Shown: positions 47,552-55,475 of the stretch, piece after piece
How the letters are laid out: each line of letters starts with the position of its first letter
Numbering within the stretch: position 1 is the stretch's first letter
Assembly (NCBI GenBank): GCA_035296325.1
Contig: DATHBD010000067.1
Coordinates: 1 to 64,000 of the forward strand
DNA from: DATHBD01 sp035296325
GTDB taxonomy: Bacteria > Actinomycetota > Actinomycetes > Mycobacteriales > Micromonosporaceae
DNA: 64,000 nucleotides
Direction: 5' to 3'
Notes under the pieces: generated by a model
Told to the model about the DNA's origin: nothing
Databases searched by the model: none
The model's input: the letters and a program-made list of their open reading frames with translations, nothing else
Made by a program: the position numbers and the translations under genes

Positions 47552-48184
47552 ATGACCGACGTCGCCCATCAGCCGTCGCTGCTCGACCTGGCACCCGAGG
47601 CGACCCTCGGCCCACTGACCGGGCGGGTTTCCCGGCAGACGTTGACCGCTGGCGCCTGGGTGGACCACCTTCCCGGCTGGGTGCGCGGGTCCGACAGCGT
47701 CCTGGAGCACCTGCTGCACGAGGTCGACTGGCGCGCCGAGCGGCGCCGGATGTATGACGGCGACGTCGACGTGCCGCGACTGCTCCGGTGGTACGGCGCA
47801 CGGGAGGCGCTTCCGCACCCGGTCCTGACCGAGGCCCGCCGCCGGCTCACCGAGCACTACGCGGCCGAGTTGGGCGAGCCGTTCACCACCGCCGGCATGT
47901 GCCTGTACCGGTCCGGGCGGGACAGTGTCGCGTGGCACGGTGACACGCACGGCCGGTCGGCCCGGCAGGACACCATGGTGGCGATCGTGTCGTTCGGGTG
48001 CCCGCGCCCGCTGCTGCTGCGGCCCAGGGGCGGCGGGGACAGCCTGCGCTTCCCGCTGGGGCACGGTGACCTGATTGTCATGGGGGGCTCGTGCCAGCGC
48101 ACCTGGGAGCACGCCATCCCGAAGACGGCCCGACCGGTGGGGCCGCGGGTCAGCGTGCAGTTCCGCCCGGCCGGCGTGGCCTGA
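47552..48184 (+). CDS. AlkB-like 2-oxoglutarate/Fe(II)-dependent dioxygenase
   Basis: A 210-residue enzyme of the DNA/RNA demethylase fold. The iron ligands are His129 and Asp131 in AWHGDTHG and His187 in WEHAIPK, and the 2-oxoglutarate-binding arginines follow in PRVSVQFRP (Arg199, Arg205). It would remove methyl adducts from bases by oxidation. The ATG at 47552 is preferred over the adjoining TTG at 47549 because of the leaderless promoter spacing. It ends 5 bp from the convergent YdeI-like gene. Confidence 0.93.
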   Translation: MTDVAHQPSLLDLAPEATLGPLTGRVSRQTLTAGAWVDHLPGWVRGSDSVLEHLLHEVDWRAERRRMYDGDVDVPRLLRWYGAREALPHPVLTEARRRLTEHYAAELGEPFTTAGMCLYRSGRDSVAWHGDTHGRSARQDTMVAIVSFGCPRPLLLRPRGGGDSLRFPLGHGDLIVMGGSCQRTWEHAIPKTARPVGPRVSVQFRPAGVA

Positions 48185-48189
48185 ACGTG

Positions 48190-48639
48190 TTACCGGGTGC
48201 GCCCTTCGCGCAGCATGGCGATCGCCTTGGCGATGCGTCGTTGCCGGGTCTCGTCGGTCTTGGCGTCGGTGATCGGCGTGACGTACCAGCGTTGCTGGCT
48301 GTATGACAGGCCCTCGAAGAACCGGCTCGCCCCGGCGTCGGCATCGAGTGCCGCCCGGAGGTCGGCCGGCACCGCCACCTCCCGAGGCTCCGCGTCGAGT
48401 TCCATTTCGACATCCACCTCGTCGCCGGCTCCCACACCGGCACCGGCACGATGTTCGGCGCTGAGCGGAAGCAGAAACCGCCCACCCATCACGGCCACGG
48501 TGCTCCGGTAGGTGTATCCCCCGATGGTCACCCGCACCGCGGGTCGCTTGCTCGTACCGAGGCTGGCGACCACCTCGGCCGGCACTTCGATGCCGGTTGC
48601 GGTCTTGCCGCCGAGCTCGATCGTGGCGCGGAACTTCAC
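48190..48639 (-). CDS. YdeI/OmpD-associated family protein (DUF1905)
   Basis: A 149-residue soluble protein. The N-terminal half is a DUF1905 beta-barrel (KFRATIELGGKTATGIEVPAEVV, then VTIGGYTYRSTVAVMGG); the C-terminal helical part contains FFEGLSYSQQRWYVTPITDAK and RRIAKAIAMLREG, the YdeI/OmdA signature. GGAGGAG precedes the GTG start. Function is not established in the family. Confidence 0.9.
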   Translation of the reverse strand: MKFRATIELGGKTATGIEVPAEVVASLGTSKRPAVRVTIGGYTYRSTVAVMGGRFLLPLSAEHRAGAGVGAGDEVDVEMELDAEPREVAVPADLRAALDADAGASRFFEGLSYSQQRWYVTPITDAKTDETRQRRIAKAIAMLREGRTR

Positions 48640-48822
48640 GGCGCTCCTCCGGTCAGCGGATCCATCCGACCAGTCACGCTACCCGTCACCGGGACCCGCG
48701 CTCGGGACGACGCCGGAATCGCGGCGCAACACCGCCCACAGGCCCCAACCGGCCGCTGCGCCGACCGCGGACCCGCTGCGGGACGTGTCATGCTCGATTG
48801 ACCCGGATCGAGGAGCGCACAC

Positions 48823-50019
48823 GTGGCAACCACTGAAGCGGTGCGGCCGACCCGCGCCCGCCGATCGCTCCGGCGACTGCGGTTCGGCGCGACCCTCGCC
48901 GCGATCCTCGGCCTGCTCTTCGGCGTGCCGTGGTGGACGGTGGTGGTTGCCGGCGCGCGGTGGCCGGTCCCCGCGGTGGTCGGGGGCACGGCGGTGTTCG
49001 TCGGCGCGTTGATCGCGTTGCCGGTGCTGATGTACGTCGGGCACGGTCGGCGTTCTCGGGACGGGGCGGCCCGGGTCGGCGACGCTCTGCTGGGCATCGT
49101 CTGGGTGCTCTTCGCCTGGGCGCTGCTCGGCAACGTGCTCCGGCTCGTACTGCGGATCGTCGGCGTGGCCGACCCCGGCCGGTCCCGGGCCGTCGCGGCC
49201 ATGGTCGTCGCGGTCTCGCTGGTGCTGCTGGCGTGGGGGTACGTCGAGGCGATGCGGGTGCCCCGGGTGAAGCGCGTCGACGTCGCCATTCCACGGCTGG
49301 GCAGCGGGCTGGACGGCGTGCGGGTCGTGCTGCTGACCGACACCCACTACGGACCGATCAACCGGGCCCGCTGGTCCGCCCGCGTGGTGGCGGTGGTGAA
49401 CTCCCTCGACGCCGACATCGTGTGCCACACCGGGGACATCGCCGACGGCACCGTGGCGCAACGGCGAGAGCAGGCGGCCCCGCTCGGCGAGGTGCGCGCC
49501 GCGCTGGTGCGGGCGTACGTCACCGGCAACCACGAGTACATGGGGGAGGCGCAGGGCTGGCTGGACCACATGCGGGAACTCGGTTGGCAGTCGTTGCACA
49601 ACCGGCACGTCGTCGTGGAGCGCGACGGCGCCCGACTCGTCGTCGCCGGCGTCGACGACGCGACTGCCGGGTGGTCCGGGCTGGCGGGTCATTCCGCCGA
49701 CCACGCCGCGGCACTCGCCGGCGCCGATCCGGACCTGCCGGTCCTGCTGCTCGCCCATCAGCCCAAGCAGATCGCCGCAGCCGTGCGGCACGGGGTGGAC
49801 CTGCAGATCTCCGGGCACACCCACGGCGGTCAGATCTGGCCGTTCCACTACCTGGTGCGCCTGGATCAGCCCACCGTGCGAGGGCTGACCCGGCACGGCG
49901 ACCGGACGCAGCTCTACACGAGTCGCGGTACCGGCTTCTGGGGTCCGCCGTTCCGGGTCTTCGCCCCGAGTGAGATCACCGTCCTCACGCTCCGGACGGG
50001 CGCGTCAACCGGTAGTTGA
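48823..50019 (+). CDS. Membrane-anchored metallophosphoesterase
   Basis: A 398-residue protein with four N-terminal membrane helices (about residues 22-145), then a calcineurin-like phosphoesterase domain. Metal-binding motifs are in order: LLTDTHYGP near 170, HTGDIADG near 203, GNHEYMG near 230, LLAHQPKQ near 308 and SGHTHGGQIWP near 331. It would hydrolyse a phosphoester at the membrane. It starts with GTG. Its last codons carry the first half of the twin operator of the next gene. Confidence 0.9.
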   Translation: MATTEAVRPTRARRSLRRLRFGATLAAILGLLFGVPWWTVVVAGARWPVPAVVGGTAVFVGALIALPVLMYVGHGRRSRDGAARVGDALLGIVWVLFAWALLGNVLRLVLRIVGVADPGRSRAVAAMVVAVSLVLLAWGYVEAMRVPRVKRVDVAIPRLGSGLDGVRVVLLTDTHYGPINRARWSARVVAVVNSLDADIVCHTGDIADGTVAQRREQAAPLGEVRAALVRAYVTGNHEYMGEAQGWLDHMRELGWQSLHNRHVVVERDGARLVVAGVDDATAGWSGLAGHSADHAAALAGADPDLPVLLLAHQPKQIAAAVRHGVDLQISGHTHGGQIWPFHYLVRLDQPTVRGLTRHGDRTQLYTSRGTGFWGPPFRVFAPSEITVLTLRTGASTGS

Positions 50020-50048
50020 CGGTCCCGAGTCGTCAACCTATGGTTGAC
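50004..50048 (+). promoter_or_regulatory. Leaderless promoter overlaid by two GTCAAC-N5-GTTGAC palindromes
   Basis: TTGACG (50016-50021), a 17-bp spacer and TATGGT (50039-50044) form a near-consensus promoter, and the ATG comes 6 nt later at 50051. Two 17-bp palindromes with identical arms occupy 50004-50020 and 50032-50048, centred 28 bp apart; the first overlaps the -35 and the previous stop codon, the second the -10. Binding there would block RNA polymerase, and the downstream product has its own helix-turn-helix. Confidence 0.82.
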
Positions 50049-50050
50049 GC

Positions 50051-50782
50051 ATGACTCAACCACCTGGAAACCCGAACCCGGTCCGCCTCGACGATCTGAT
50101 CGAGGCGATCAAGAAAACCCACTCCGACGCGCTCGACCAACTCGCCGACGCGGTCATCGCCGCGGACCACCTGGGCGAAGTGGCCGACCACCTGATCGGC
50201 CACTTCGTCGACCAGGCCCGGCGCTCCGGTGCCTCCTGGACGGAGATCGGCCGGAGCATGGGCGTGAGCAAGCAGGCGGCGCAGAAGCGTTTCGTCGCCA
50301 AGGGGGAGGTCCCCGATCTGGATCCGAGCCAGGGGTTCTCCCGGTTCACGCCGCGCGCCCAGAACGTGGTGATGGCGTCGCAGAACGAGGCCCGCGCCGC
50401 GGGCAGCGCCCATATCGGACCGGTGCATGTGCTGCTGGGGCTGTTGAGCGAGCCGGACGCTCTCGCCGCGAGGGCCATCGTCGCGCAGGGTGTTCCGCTC
50501 GACCGTGTCCGGGAGGCGGTCAGCGCGTCGTTGCCGACGTCGGCGCCGGCCGACGAGGTGCCGGCGCTCATCCCGTACGACGCCCACGCCAAGAAGGTCA
50601 TGGAACTCACCTTCCGGGAGGCGCTCCGACTGGGCCACAACTACATCGGCACCGAGCACATCCTGCTGGCGCTGCTGGAACTGGAGGACGGCACGGGTCC
50701 GCTCGCCGACCTGGGCATCGACAAGGCGGTCACCGAGGCCACCGTCACCGCCGCACTGGCGGCGCCGCCGGACCGCGGCTGA
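50051..50782 (+). CDS. Clp N-domain protein with helix-turn-helix (probable autoregulator)
   Basis: A 243-residue protein. Residues ~62-81 (SWTEIGRSMGVSKQAAQKRF) form a helix-turn-helix; residues ~98-160 and ~172-240 are two Clp_N repeats (FTPRAQNVVMASQNEA and YIGTEHILLALLE), the adaptor/substrate-binding fold of ClpC/ClpA. There is no ATPase domain. It probably binds DNA and senses proteostasis or contacts the Clp machinery. The twin palindromes directly in front suggest that it represses itself. In this family the target is seldom known. Confidence 0.85.
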   Translation: MTQPPGNPNPVRLDDLIEAIKKTHSDALDQLADAVIAADHLGEVADHLIGHFVDQARRSGASWTEIGRSMGVSKQAAQKRFVAKGEVPDLDPSQGFSRFTPRAQNVVMASQNEARAAGSAHIGPVHVLLGLLSEPDALAARAIVAQGVPLDRVREAVSASLPTSAPADEVPALIPYDAHAKKVMELTFREALRLGHNYIGTEHILLALLELEDGTGPLADLGIDKAVTEATVTAALAAPPDRG

Positions 50783-50796
50783 CCGGCGGCACGCCG

Positions 50797-51363
50797 GTGA
50801 TCAGCCGCTCGGGCGCAGCATCGGGGGGTACAGCGCTGCGGCCGGACCGGCCCGGAACAGTTCGGCCGGCCGGCCGACCCGCTGCGGCCGCCGCTGCCCG
50901 GTGGCGGTCGGGAAGCAACCTCGATGACGGGCAACAGTTGTACGGCTTGAACGAGATCTACTTCGGACACCCGACCCACCAGTCGGCGCGGTACGTGCTC
51001 GCCGCGCCGGACGGCGCCCGCGAGCGCCAGTCCTCGTCCGGCGTGGTCGCCGGCACCGGTACCGGTTCGACCGGTTGGTGTGCCTCCATCGTGCGGTCCC
51101 GGGCAGCGGCACGGACGCCGCCGCTGCCCGGTGCCGACGAGCGCGCGCTGTCCTGGTTCGTCCGGGAAGCCTGGCCGTCGCCGGGGACCGGCGTGTCCCT
51201 GACGGCCGGGCGCCTGACGACCGCCGAGCGCCTGGAACTGGTCAGCGAGGGTGAGCGCCTGGTGGTGTTCGCCGACGGGCTGGAGGCCGACCGGTTGGAG
51301 CTGTCCTGGGGCCAGCGGATCACGGTCGGGGTAGCCGACCGGTCGTTGCATCTGGTCCCGTAG
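50797..51363 (+). pseudogene. 5'-truncated NAD-kinase-like gene
   Basis: About 150 codons in the 3' half match the C-terminal domain of an actinobacterial NAD(+)/NADH-kinase-like family: DDGQQLYGLNEIYFGHPTHQ, ERQSSSGVVAGTGTGSTGW and LVVFADGLEADRLELSWGQ. The N-terminal half expected in ~300-residue relatives, including the GGDG-like ATP motif, is absent; the ~45 codons before DDGQ are compositionally odd. The Clp_N gene ends only 14 bp upstream, so a deletion removed the front of this gene. It might be translated from the GTG at 50797 but should lack kinase activity. Confidence 0.7.
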
Positions 51364-51369
51364 TCGCGT

Positions 51370-51390
51370 CGCCCACCTCGTCAGTGGGCG
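51370..51390. terminator. Short hairpin between convergent genes
   Basis: CGCCCAC and GTGGGCG form a 7-bp stem with a 7-nt loop at the 3' ends of the NAD-kinase remnant and the DUF4396 gene, overlapping the latter's stop codon. Confidence 0.5.
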
Positions 51391-51899
51391 TGGTGATACT
51401 GGTGGATGACCGCGTGCCCCTTTCCGCGGGAGATCAGCCACCGGTTGACCGGGGTTGTCAGTAGGAACGCGACCAGGAACGCGAACGCCAACGACCCCCA
51501 GAACACGACGCTGGCCAGGCCGGCCTCCATCGCGCCGGGCACCGCGAGCATCACGGCGTTGTCGAGGATCTCCATCACCGTGATGGAGATCGTGTCGGCG
51601 GCCAGGGCCACCTTGAGCGCGGACCGCAGGCCGACGCCGGCGCGCAGGACGCCGCGCATGGTCAGTGCGTATCCGAAGACGAAAGCCAGGGCCACCGCCA
51701 GGATGACGGTGGGCGCGGCCGGCCAACCCAACGCCGTACCGATGACCATCCCGAGGACCTCGCCGATGGCGCAGCCGGTCAGGCAGTGCAGCGTGGCTTG
51801 TGCGGCCATTGCCCACGTGGTGGTGGTTCCCGCCGGACCGGGCGCGGTGTGGTGGGAATGGTCGGTGTGCGCGGACGGGTGATGAGACGTGGCGTCCAT
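51381..51899 (-). CDS. DUF4396 membrane protein with His-rich ends
   Basis: A 172-residue protein of four or five membrane helices. The block ATLHCLTGCAIGEVLGMVIG near residue 36 is diagnostic of DUF4396. Both ends are histidine-rich (SHHPSAHTDHSHH at the start, HQYHHAH at the end), suggesting metal binding. The ATG at 51899 has GGGAGG upstream. The promoter is overlaid by a CsoR-like operator, so copper-type regulation and a role in metal handling are likely; transport has not been shown for the family to my knowledge. Confidence 0.87.
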   Translation of the reverse strand: MDATSHHPSAHTDHSHHTAPGPAGTTTTWAMAAQATLHCLTGCAIGEVLGMVIGTALGWPAAPTVILAVALAFVFGYALTMRGVLRAGVGLRSALKVALAADTISITVMEILDNAVMLAVPGAMEAGLASVVFWGSLAFAFLVAFLLTTPVNRWLISRGKGHAVIHQYHHAH

Positions 51900-51923
51900 G
51901 AGATGCCTCCCTTTCACGCAGCG

Positions 51924-51943
51924 ACTATACCCCATGGGGGTAT
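51924..51943 (-). promoter_or_regulatory. CsoR-like operator over the -10 of the DUF4396 gene
   Basis: ATACCCC and GGGGTAT (51927-51943, 3-nt spacer) form the G-tract palindrome typical of CsoR-family repressors. The -10 candidate TATAGT on the minus strand (51929-51924) overlaps it, so binding would block transcription until metal releases the repressor. No csoR gene is in the window. Confidence 0.72.
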
Positions 51944-52187
51944 CAAACGGAATGGGTCACGAGCTCCGGTCATACGGAACTGCCCAGGCCCATGCGCCCA
52001 CCCAGGGGCGCTTCCGTGTCGCGACTCGGGTCAATCCCGCTCCACGATGGACGGGGTCTACGACGTTGCCCGATGGTGCAGCGTGTACCTCGGGATGCTG
52101 ACATCAACGACCATCATCGTGAACAATCACCTCAGCGAGGTCGGGTGCATGGAGTGCCTCGGCCGGCAGACGAGGCGGGGTGGCGAC

Positions 52188-53216
52188 ATGTCGCAGGTGG
52201 CGAACAGGATCTGGCGATCAGCGCACCGCCCTCGGTGGCTCATCGCACCGCTGGCGGCCGCCCTACTGGTGCTCACGCTGGCCGCTCCGGCCGCCGCCGC
52301 CGAGCCGGACACCATGCGGCCGACGATGCCCGGCCCGGCGGTCGCCAGTGACGTCACCACCGACTCCGTCACCCTGCGGTGGGACGCTTCCACCGACAAC
52401 GTCGGGGTGGCCGGCTACTACGTCCACGTTCTTTACGGCGACACCGCCGAGCGCAGGACCACGACGACGAACTCCATCACCATCACCGGCCTGGTCCCAT
52501 CGCGCACCTACTGGTTCCGGGTGACCGCGTTCGACGCCGCCGGAAACCAGACCAGCTCGTTTACGATCCTGATCGTTACCATGGCCCCGGGTGATGTCGT
52601 CGGCCCCAGTGCGCCCGGCACCCCGACGGCGTCCCAGATCGGCCCGAATTCGGTCCGGCTCGAGTGGCCGCGGTCCACGGACGACCTCTACGTCCGGTCC
52701 TACAATATCTTCCGCATCGAGGGTGGCCGACAAACGCTCTGGACATCAGTGCCGGGGCACCTGACGTCGGCCACGGTGACCGGTCTGCAGAGCGGCACCC
52801 CGTACACCTTCGCGATTTCCGCGTCCGACGCCGCCGGGAACGTCTCGCTGCTGTCCGCTCCGGTCCACGTGACCACCGCCTCCACGCTGCCGGTGCTGTG
52901 TCAGGTCCAGTACCGGGTCACCCGGGAGTGGCCGGGCGGATTCCAGGCCGCGGTGCGGATCACCAACGTGACGGGTTCACCGGTCTCGACGTGGAAAGCG
53001 ACCTGGGCCTTCCCGGACGGCCAGACCGTGGGGCACCTCTGGGGCGGTGTCCTGGAGAGCCAGACCGACGGATCCGTCACCGTGCGGAACGCGGCTTGGA
53101 ATGGCACCATCGCGCCGCAGTCCAGCGTCGACTTCGGGTTCGTCGGCACCGGAAGCACCCCCACCGGCCCGCCCGGCATCTTCGGCGTCAACAACGTCGG
53201 GTGCTTCCGGGCGTAG
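52188..53216 (+). CDS. Secreted FN3-FN3-CBM2 protein without catalytic domain
   Basis: A 342-residue secreted protein. The signal peptide ends at AAAA near residue 39. Two fibronectin type III domains (about 45-140 and 145-235) each show the TVTGLQSGTPYTF-like end. A family 2 carbohydrate-binding module follows (about 240-342), bounded by Cys near 242 and Cys near 339, with aromatic residues such as WKATWAFPDG. No enzyme domain is present, so it may be a cellulose-binding accessory or surface factor. An ATG at 52149 is also in frame. Confidence 0.87.
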   Translation: MSQVANRIWRSAHRPRWLIAPLAAALLVLTLAAPAAAAEPDTMRPTMPGPAVASDVTTDSVTLRWDASTDNVGVAGYYVHVLYGDTAERRTTTTNSITITGLVPSRTYWFRVTAFDAAGNQTSSFTILIVTMAPGDVVGPSAPGTPTASQIGPNSVRLEWPRSTDDLYVRSYNIFRIEGGRQTLWTSVPGHLTSATVTGLQSGTPYTFAISASDAAGNVSLLSAPVHVTTASTLPVLCQVQYRVTREWPGGFQAAVRITNVTGSPVSTWKATWAFPDGQTVGHLWGGVLESQTDGSVTVRNAAWNGTIAPQSSVDFGFVGTGSTPTGPPGIFGVNNVGCFRA

Positions 53217-53227
53217 CTCTTTCCGGG

Positions 53228-53245
53228 CCGGGCGGATTCGCCCGG
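53228..53245. terminator. Hairpin between convergent CBM2 and corA genes
   Basis: CCGGGCG and CGCCCGG form a 7-bp stem with a GATT loop, just before the corA stop codon. Confidence 0.6.
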
Positions 53246-54346
53246 TCAGAGCCACCCGGCCCGGCGTAGGTAGCGATAGAGCACGACCGAACTGGTCAGC
53301 ATGATGGTGAGGATGAGCGGATAGCCGTACCGCCATTGCAGTTCGGGCATGAACTTGAAGTTCATGCCGTATATGCCGGCGATCGCGGTCTGCATGGCGG
53401 CCAGCGCCGCCCATGACGCGATCTTCCGCATGTCGTTGTTCTGGTCGACGGTGACCTGGGCCAGCCGGGCCTGCAGGATGGAGTTCAGGAGGTCGTCGTA
53501 GGCGTTGACCCGGTCCACGACCCGGTTGTGGTGGTCTGCGACGTCGCGGAAGTACCGGCGGATCTCCTTGGGTAGCCGGACCAGGCGACCCTCCAGGATG
53601 GTCGTCAGGGGCTGCTGCAGTGGTACGACCGCGGAGCGGAATTCGACCAGCTCCCGCTTGAGCTGGTAGATCTGGCCGATGCTGGAGCCGGCGGTCCGCC
53701 GGAACACCTGAGCCTCGACGACATCCAGATCGCGCTGGATGGCGGCGGTGATGTCAAGGTAGGTGTCGACGACCCGGTCGCAGACGGCGTGCACGACGGC
53801 CCACGGTCCGTCTGCGAGTCGCTCCCGGTTGCCCTCCAGATCGGCGCGCACGGAGCGTAGCTCCCCGATGGATCCGTGCCGCACGGTGACCACGAACTTG
53901 TCGCCGACGAAGATCCGCACCGATCCGGTGTTGATCACCTCGCTGGTCTCGGTGAGTTCCGCGTGCTGCACGTAGTTGGCGGCCCGGACCACCAGGAACA
54001 CGACATCCTCGTACCGTTCCAGCTTGGGTCGCTGTTCGGCGGAGAGCACATCCTCCACAGCCAGCGGATGGAGGTCGAAGGTCGCGGCGATGGTGGCGAA
54101 CTCGGCGTCCGCGGGCTCGTGCAGCCCGATCCAGATGAACGCGTCCGGTGTCCGGCGAGCCTCCGCGAACATCTCCGCGACCGAGGGGGCGCCGGGCTGC
54201 CTGATGCCTTGCACGTACAGGGCGCAGTCGACCACCGCGTTGGAACCGTTGCGTCCGTTCGTGGCCGGTGCCGGGTCGGTCGCTGGCGCCTGGGCCTGCG
54301 CCTGGGCACCGAATGGCGGCATCCGCCAACCGCTACGTCGCGTCAC
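53246..54346 (-). CDS. corA: CorA-family magnesium/divalent cation transporter
   Basis: A 366-residue channel subunit. A long soluble N-terminal funnel (to about residue 300) is followed by two C-terminal helices. The defining pore motif is IYGMNF near residue 330, and the loop MPELQWRYGYP between the helices is typical of actinobacterial members. The first ~35 residues are Ala/Gln/Pro-rich and unconserved. It moves magnesium or cobalt/nickel across the membrane as a pentamer. Confidence 0.94.
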   Translation of the reverse strand: MTRRSGWRMPPFGAQAQAQAPATDPAPATNGRNGSNAVVDCALYVQGIRQPGAPSVAEMFAEARRTPDAFIWIGLHEPADAEFATIAATFDLHPLAVEDVLSAEQRPKLERYEDVVFLVVRAANYVQHAELTETSEVINTGSVRIFVGDKFVVTVRHGSIGELRSVRADLEGNRERLADGPWAVVHAVCDRVVDTYLDITAAIQRDLDVVEAQVFRRTAGSSIGQIYQLKRELVEFRSAVVPLQQPLTTILEGRLVRLPKEIRRYFRDVADHHNRVVDRVNAYDDLLNSILQARLAQVTVDQNNDMRKIASWAALAAMQTAIAGIYGMNFKFMPELQWRYGYPLILTIMLTSSVVLYRYLRRAGWL

Positions 54347-54403
54347 GACTGAACCTCCGCTGTGCCTGCTGCCTGGACCGTGCGCCCTGGAGTCGACGCG
54401 TCA

Positions 54404-54529
54404 TCAGTCTGCCGGGTTGCCGGTGCCCGAATCGGGGCTGACCGCAATGAGCACCGTGATCAAGATGATCCACAGGGCGAACGCCACCACCAACAGCACG
54501 GGCACCATCCGCCGTATCGAGGTCTTCAT
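54404..54529 (-). CDS. 41-residue single-pass membrane protein
   Basis: A previously easy-to-miss small gene. It begins MKTSIRRMVPVLLVV, has one hydrophobic helix (about residues 9-30) and ends SPDSGTGNPAD. The ribosome-binding site GGGAGGGA lies seven bases before the ATG and is among the best in the window, which is the main support. Its two Arg residues before the helix place the N-terminus inside the cell. I do not know a function. It lies 57 bp upstream of corA on the same strand and could share its message. Confidence 0.75.
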   Translation of the reverse strand: MKTSIRRMVPVLLVVAFALWIILITVLIAVSPDSGTGNPAD

Positions 54530-54632
54530 GTCGTTCCCTCCCTCCCTGCGTCCGGCTCACATTCAAGCAAGGTGGAGTCAGGTCATGCGAACCGGTCGCC
54601 GGGGGGTACGTCCCGCCCGACCTTGCTGGACG

Positions 54633-55064
54633 TCAGGAGCGTCGACGGACGATCAGGACCTCACGCAGTGCGAGGGTGAGAACCGAGACGAGCGCGGTCG
54701 CCATGCTGAGGCCGACAAGCAGCAGGATCATGCCGACCCCGTACAGGCCGGTGTCGTCGGTGCGGGCCGCCTGTATGGTCCAGGCTGCGGTGAACGCCAG
54801 GACCAGCGCGGCGGATGCCGGCAGAGGCCGGACGCCGGCCAGCAACGCGCCCACGAACAACGTAAGCAGCGACAAGGCGCAGCCAATCACCTGCCACGCT
54901 TCATACGGCCCCGAGCCCACTCCCGTGACGGGGTCCACCTGGTACTGCTGGTCCCAGCCCAGCCACGCTACCCATGACAGCGCGGAGCAGACGGCGACAG
55001 CCAGGACTCCGAGTGCCTGGAACCGGAACCCGACGGGCGTGCGGCCGGAGGAGGTGAACGTCAT
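54633..55064 (-). CDS. Four-helix membrane protein of unknown function
   Basis: A 143-residue protein with four predicted helices (about residues 14-35, 57-77, 80-97 and 105-132) and a short basic C-terminus (VLIVRRRS). A conserved-looking extracytoplasmic loop DQQYQVDPVTGVGSGPYE lies between the first two helices. I cannot assign a family. It lies 103 bp upstream of the 41-residue gene. Confidence 0.72.
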   Translation of the reverse strand: MTFTSSGRTPVGFRFQALGVLAVAVCSALSWVAWLGWDQQYQVDPVTGVGSGPYEAWQVIGCALSLLTLFVGALLAGVRPLPASAALVLAFTAAWTIQAARTDDTGLYGVGMILLLVGLSMATALVSVLTLALREVLIVRRRS

Positions 55065-55146
55065 GCCCAGAGGCTATGACTTCTGCCCGCGCTCTCACCT
55101 GAGCTGTGATGCTCAGCCGGCCTGAGCTTCGGTACCCACCCTCACC

Positions 55147-55180
55147 CACCGTGGCGTGCGGTTTTCCGCACCCCACGGTG
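55147..55180. terminator. Strong bidirectional terminator
   Basis: CACCGTGG and CCACGGTG, with a nested GTGCGG-TTTT-CCGCAC hairpin, give a stem of about 14 bp with one mismatch. It sits 3' of the small gene at 55182. Confidence 0.82.
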
Positions 55181-55181
55181 T

Positions 55182-55475
55182 TCAGCTGAGCCCGCGGTGG
55201 GCGGCCCACAGTGTGCTGGCGCGGCTGGCGGCGTGGTCGACCAGCGCCACCAGCTCGGGCCGGTCGGGCACGGGGAACGAGACGTACGTGCCGCGGCCGC
55301 CGCCGGTCGGTCGACCGTACGCCTTGGCCGCGAGGCGCCCGTCCGGAAGGAGGCGGACGTTGAGCGTGGTCAACGTGAACTGCTCGCCGCGTCGGATGTC
55401 GGTCCAGCGGAGCGCTTCGGGGATCATCACGTTGATCGCCAGGGCACTCACATCGAGGGCGACGTCGCTGCTCAT
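55182..55475 (-). CDS. Hypothetical protein (97 aa)
   Basis: A soluble 97-residue protein beginning SSDVALDVSALAINVMIPEALRW, beta-rich in the middle (FTLTTLNVRLLPDGRLA) with a glycine cluster PTGGGRGTYVSFP. It overlaps the end of the broken serine hydrolase gene by 4 bp, suggesting former co-translation. No family recognised. Confidence 0.65.
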   Translation of the reverse strand: MSSDVALDVSALAINVMIPEALRWTDIRRGEQFTLTTLNVRLLPDGRLAAKAYGRPTGGGRGTYVSFPVPDRPELVALVDHAASRASTLWAAHRGLS

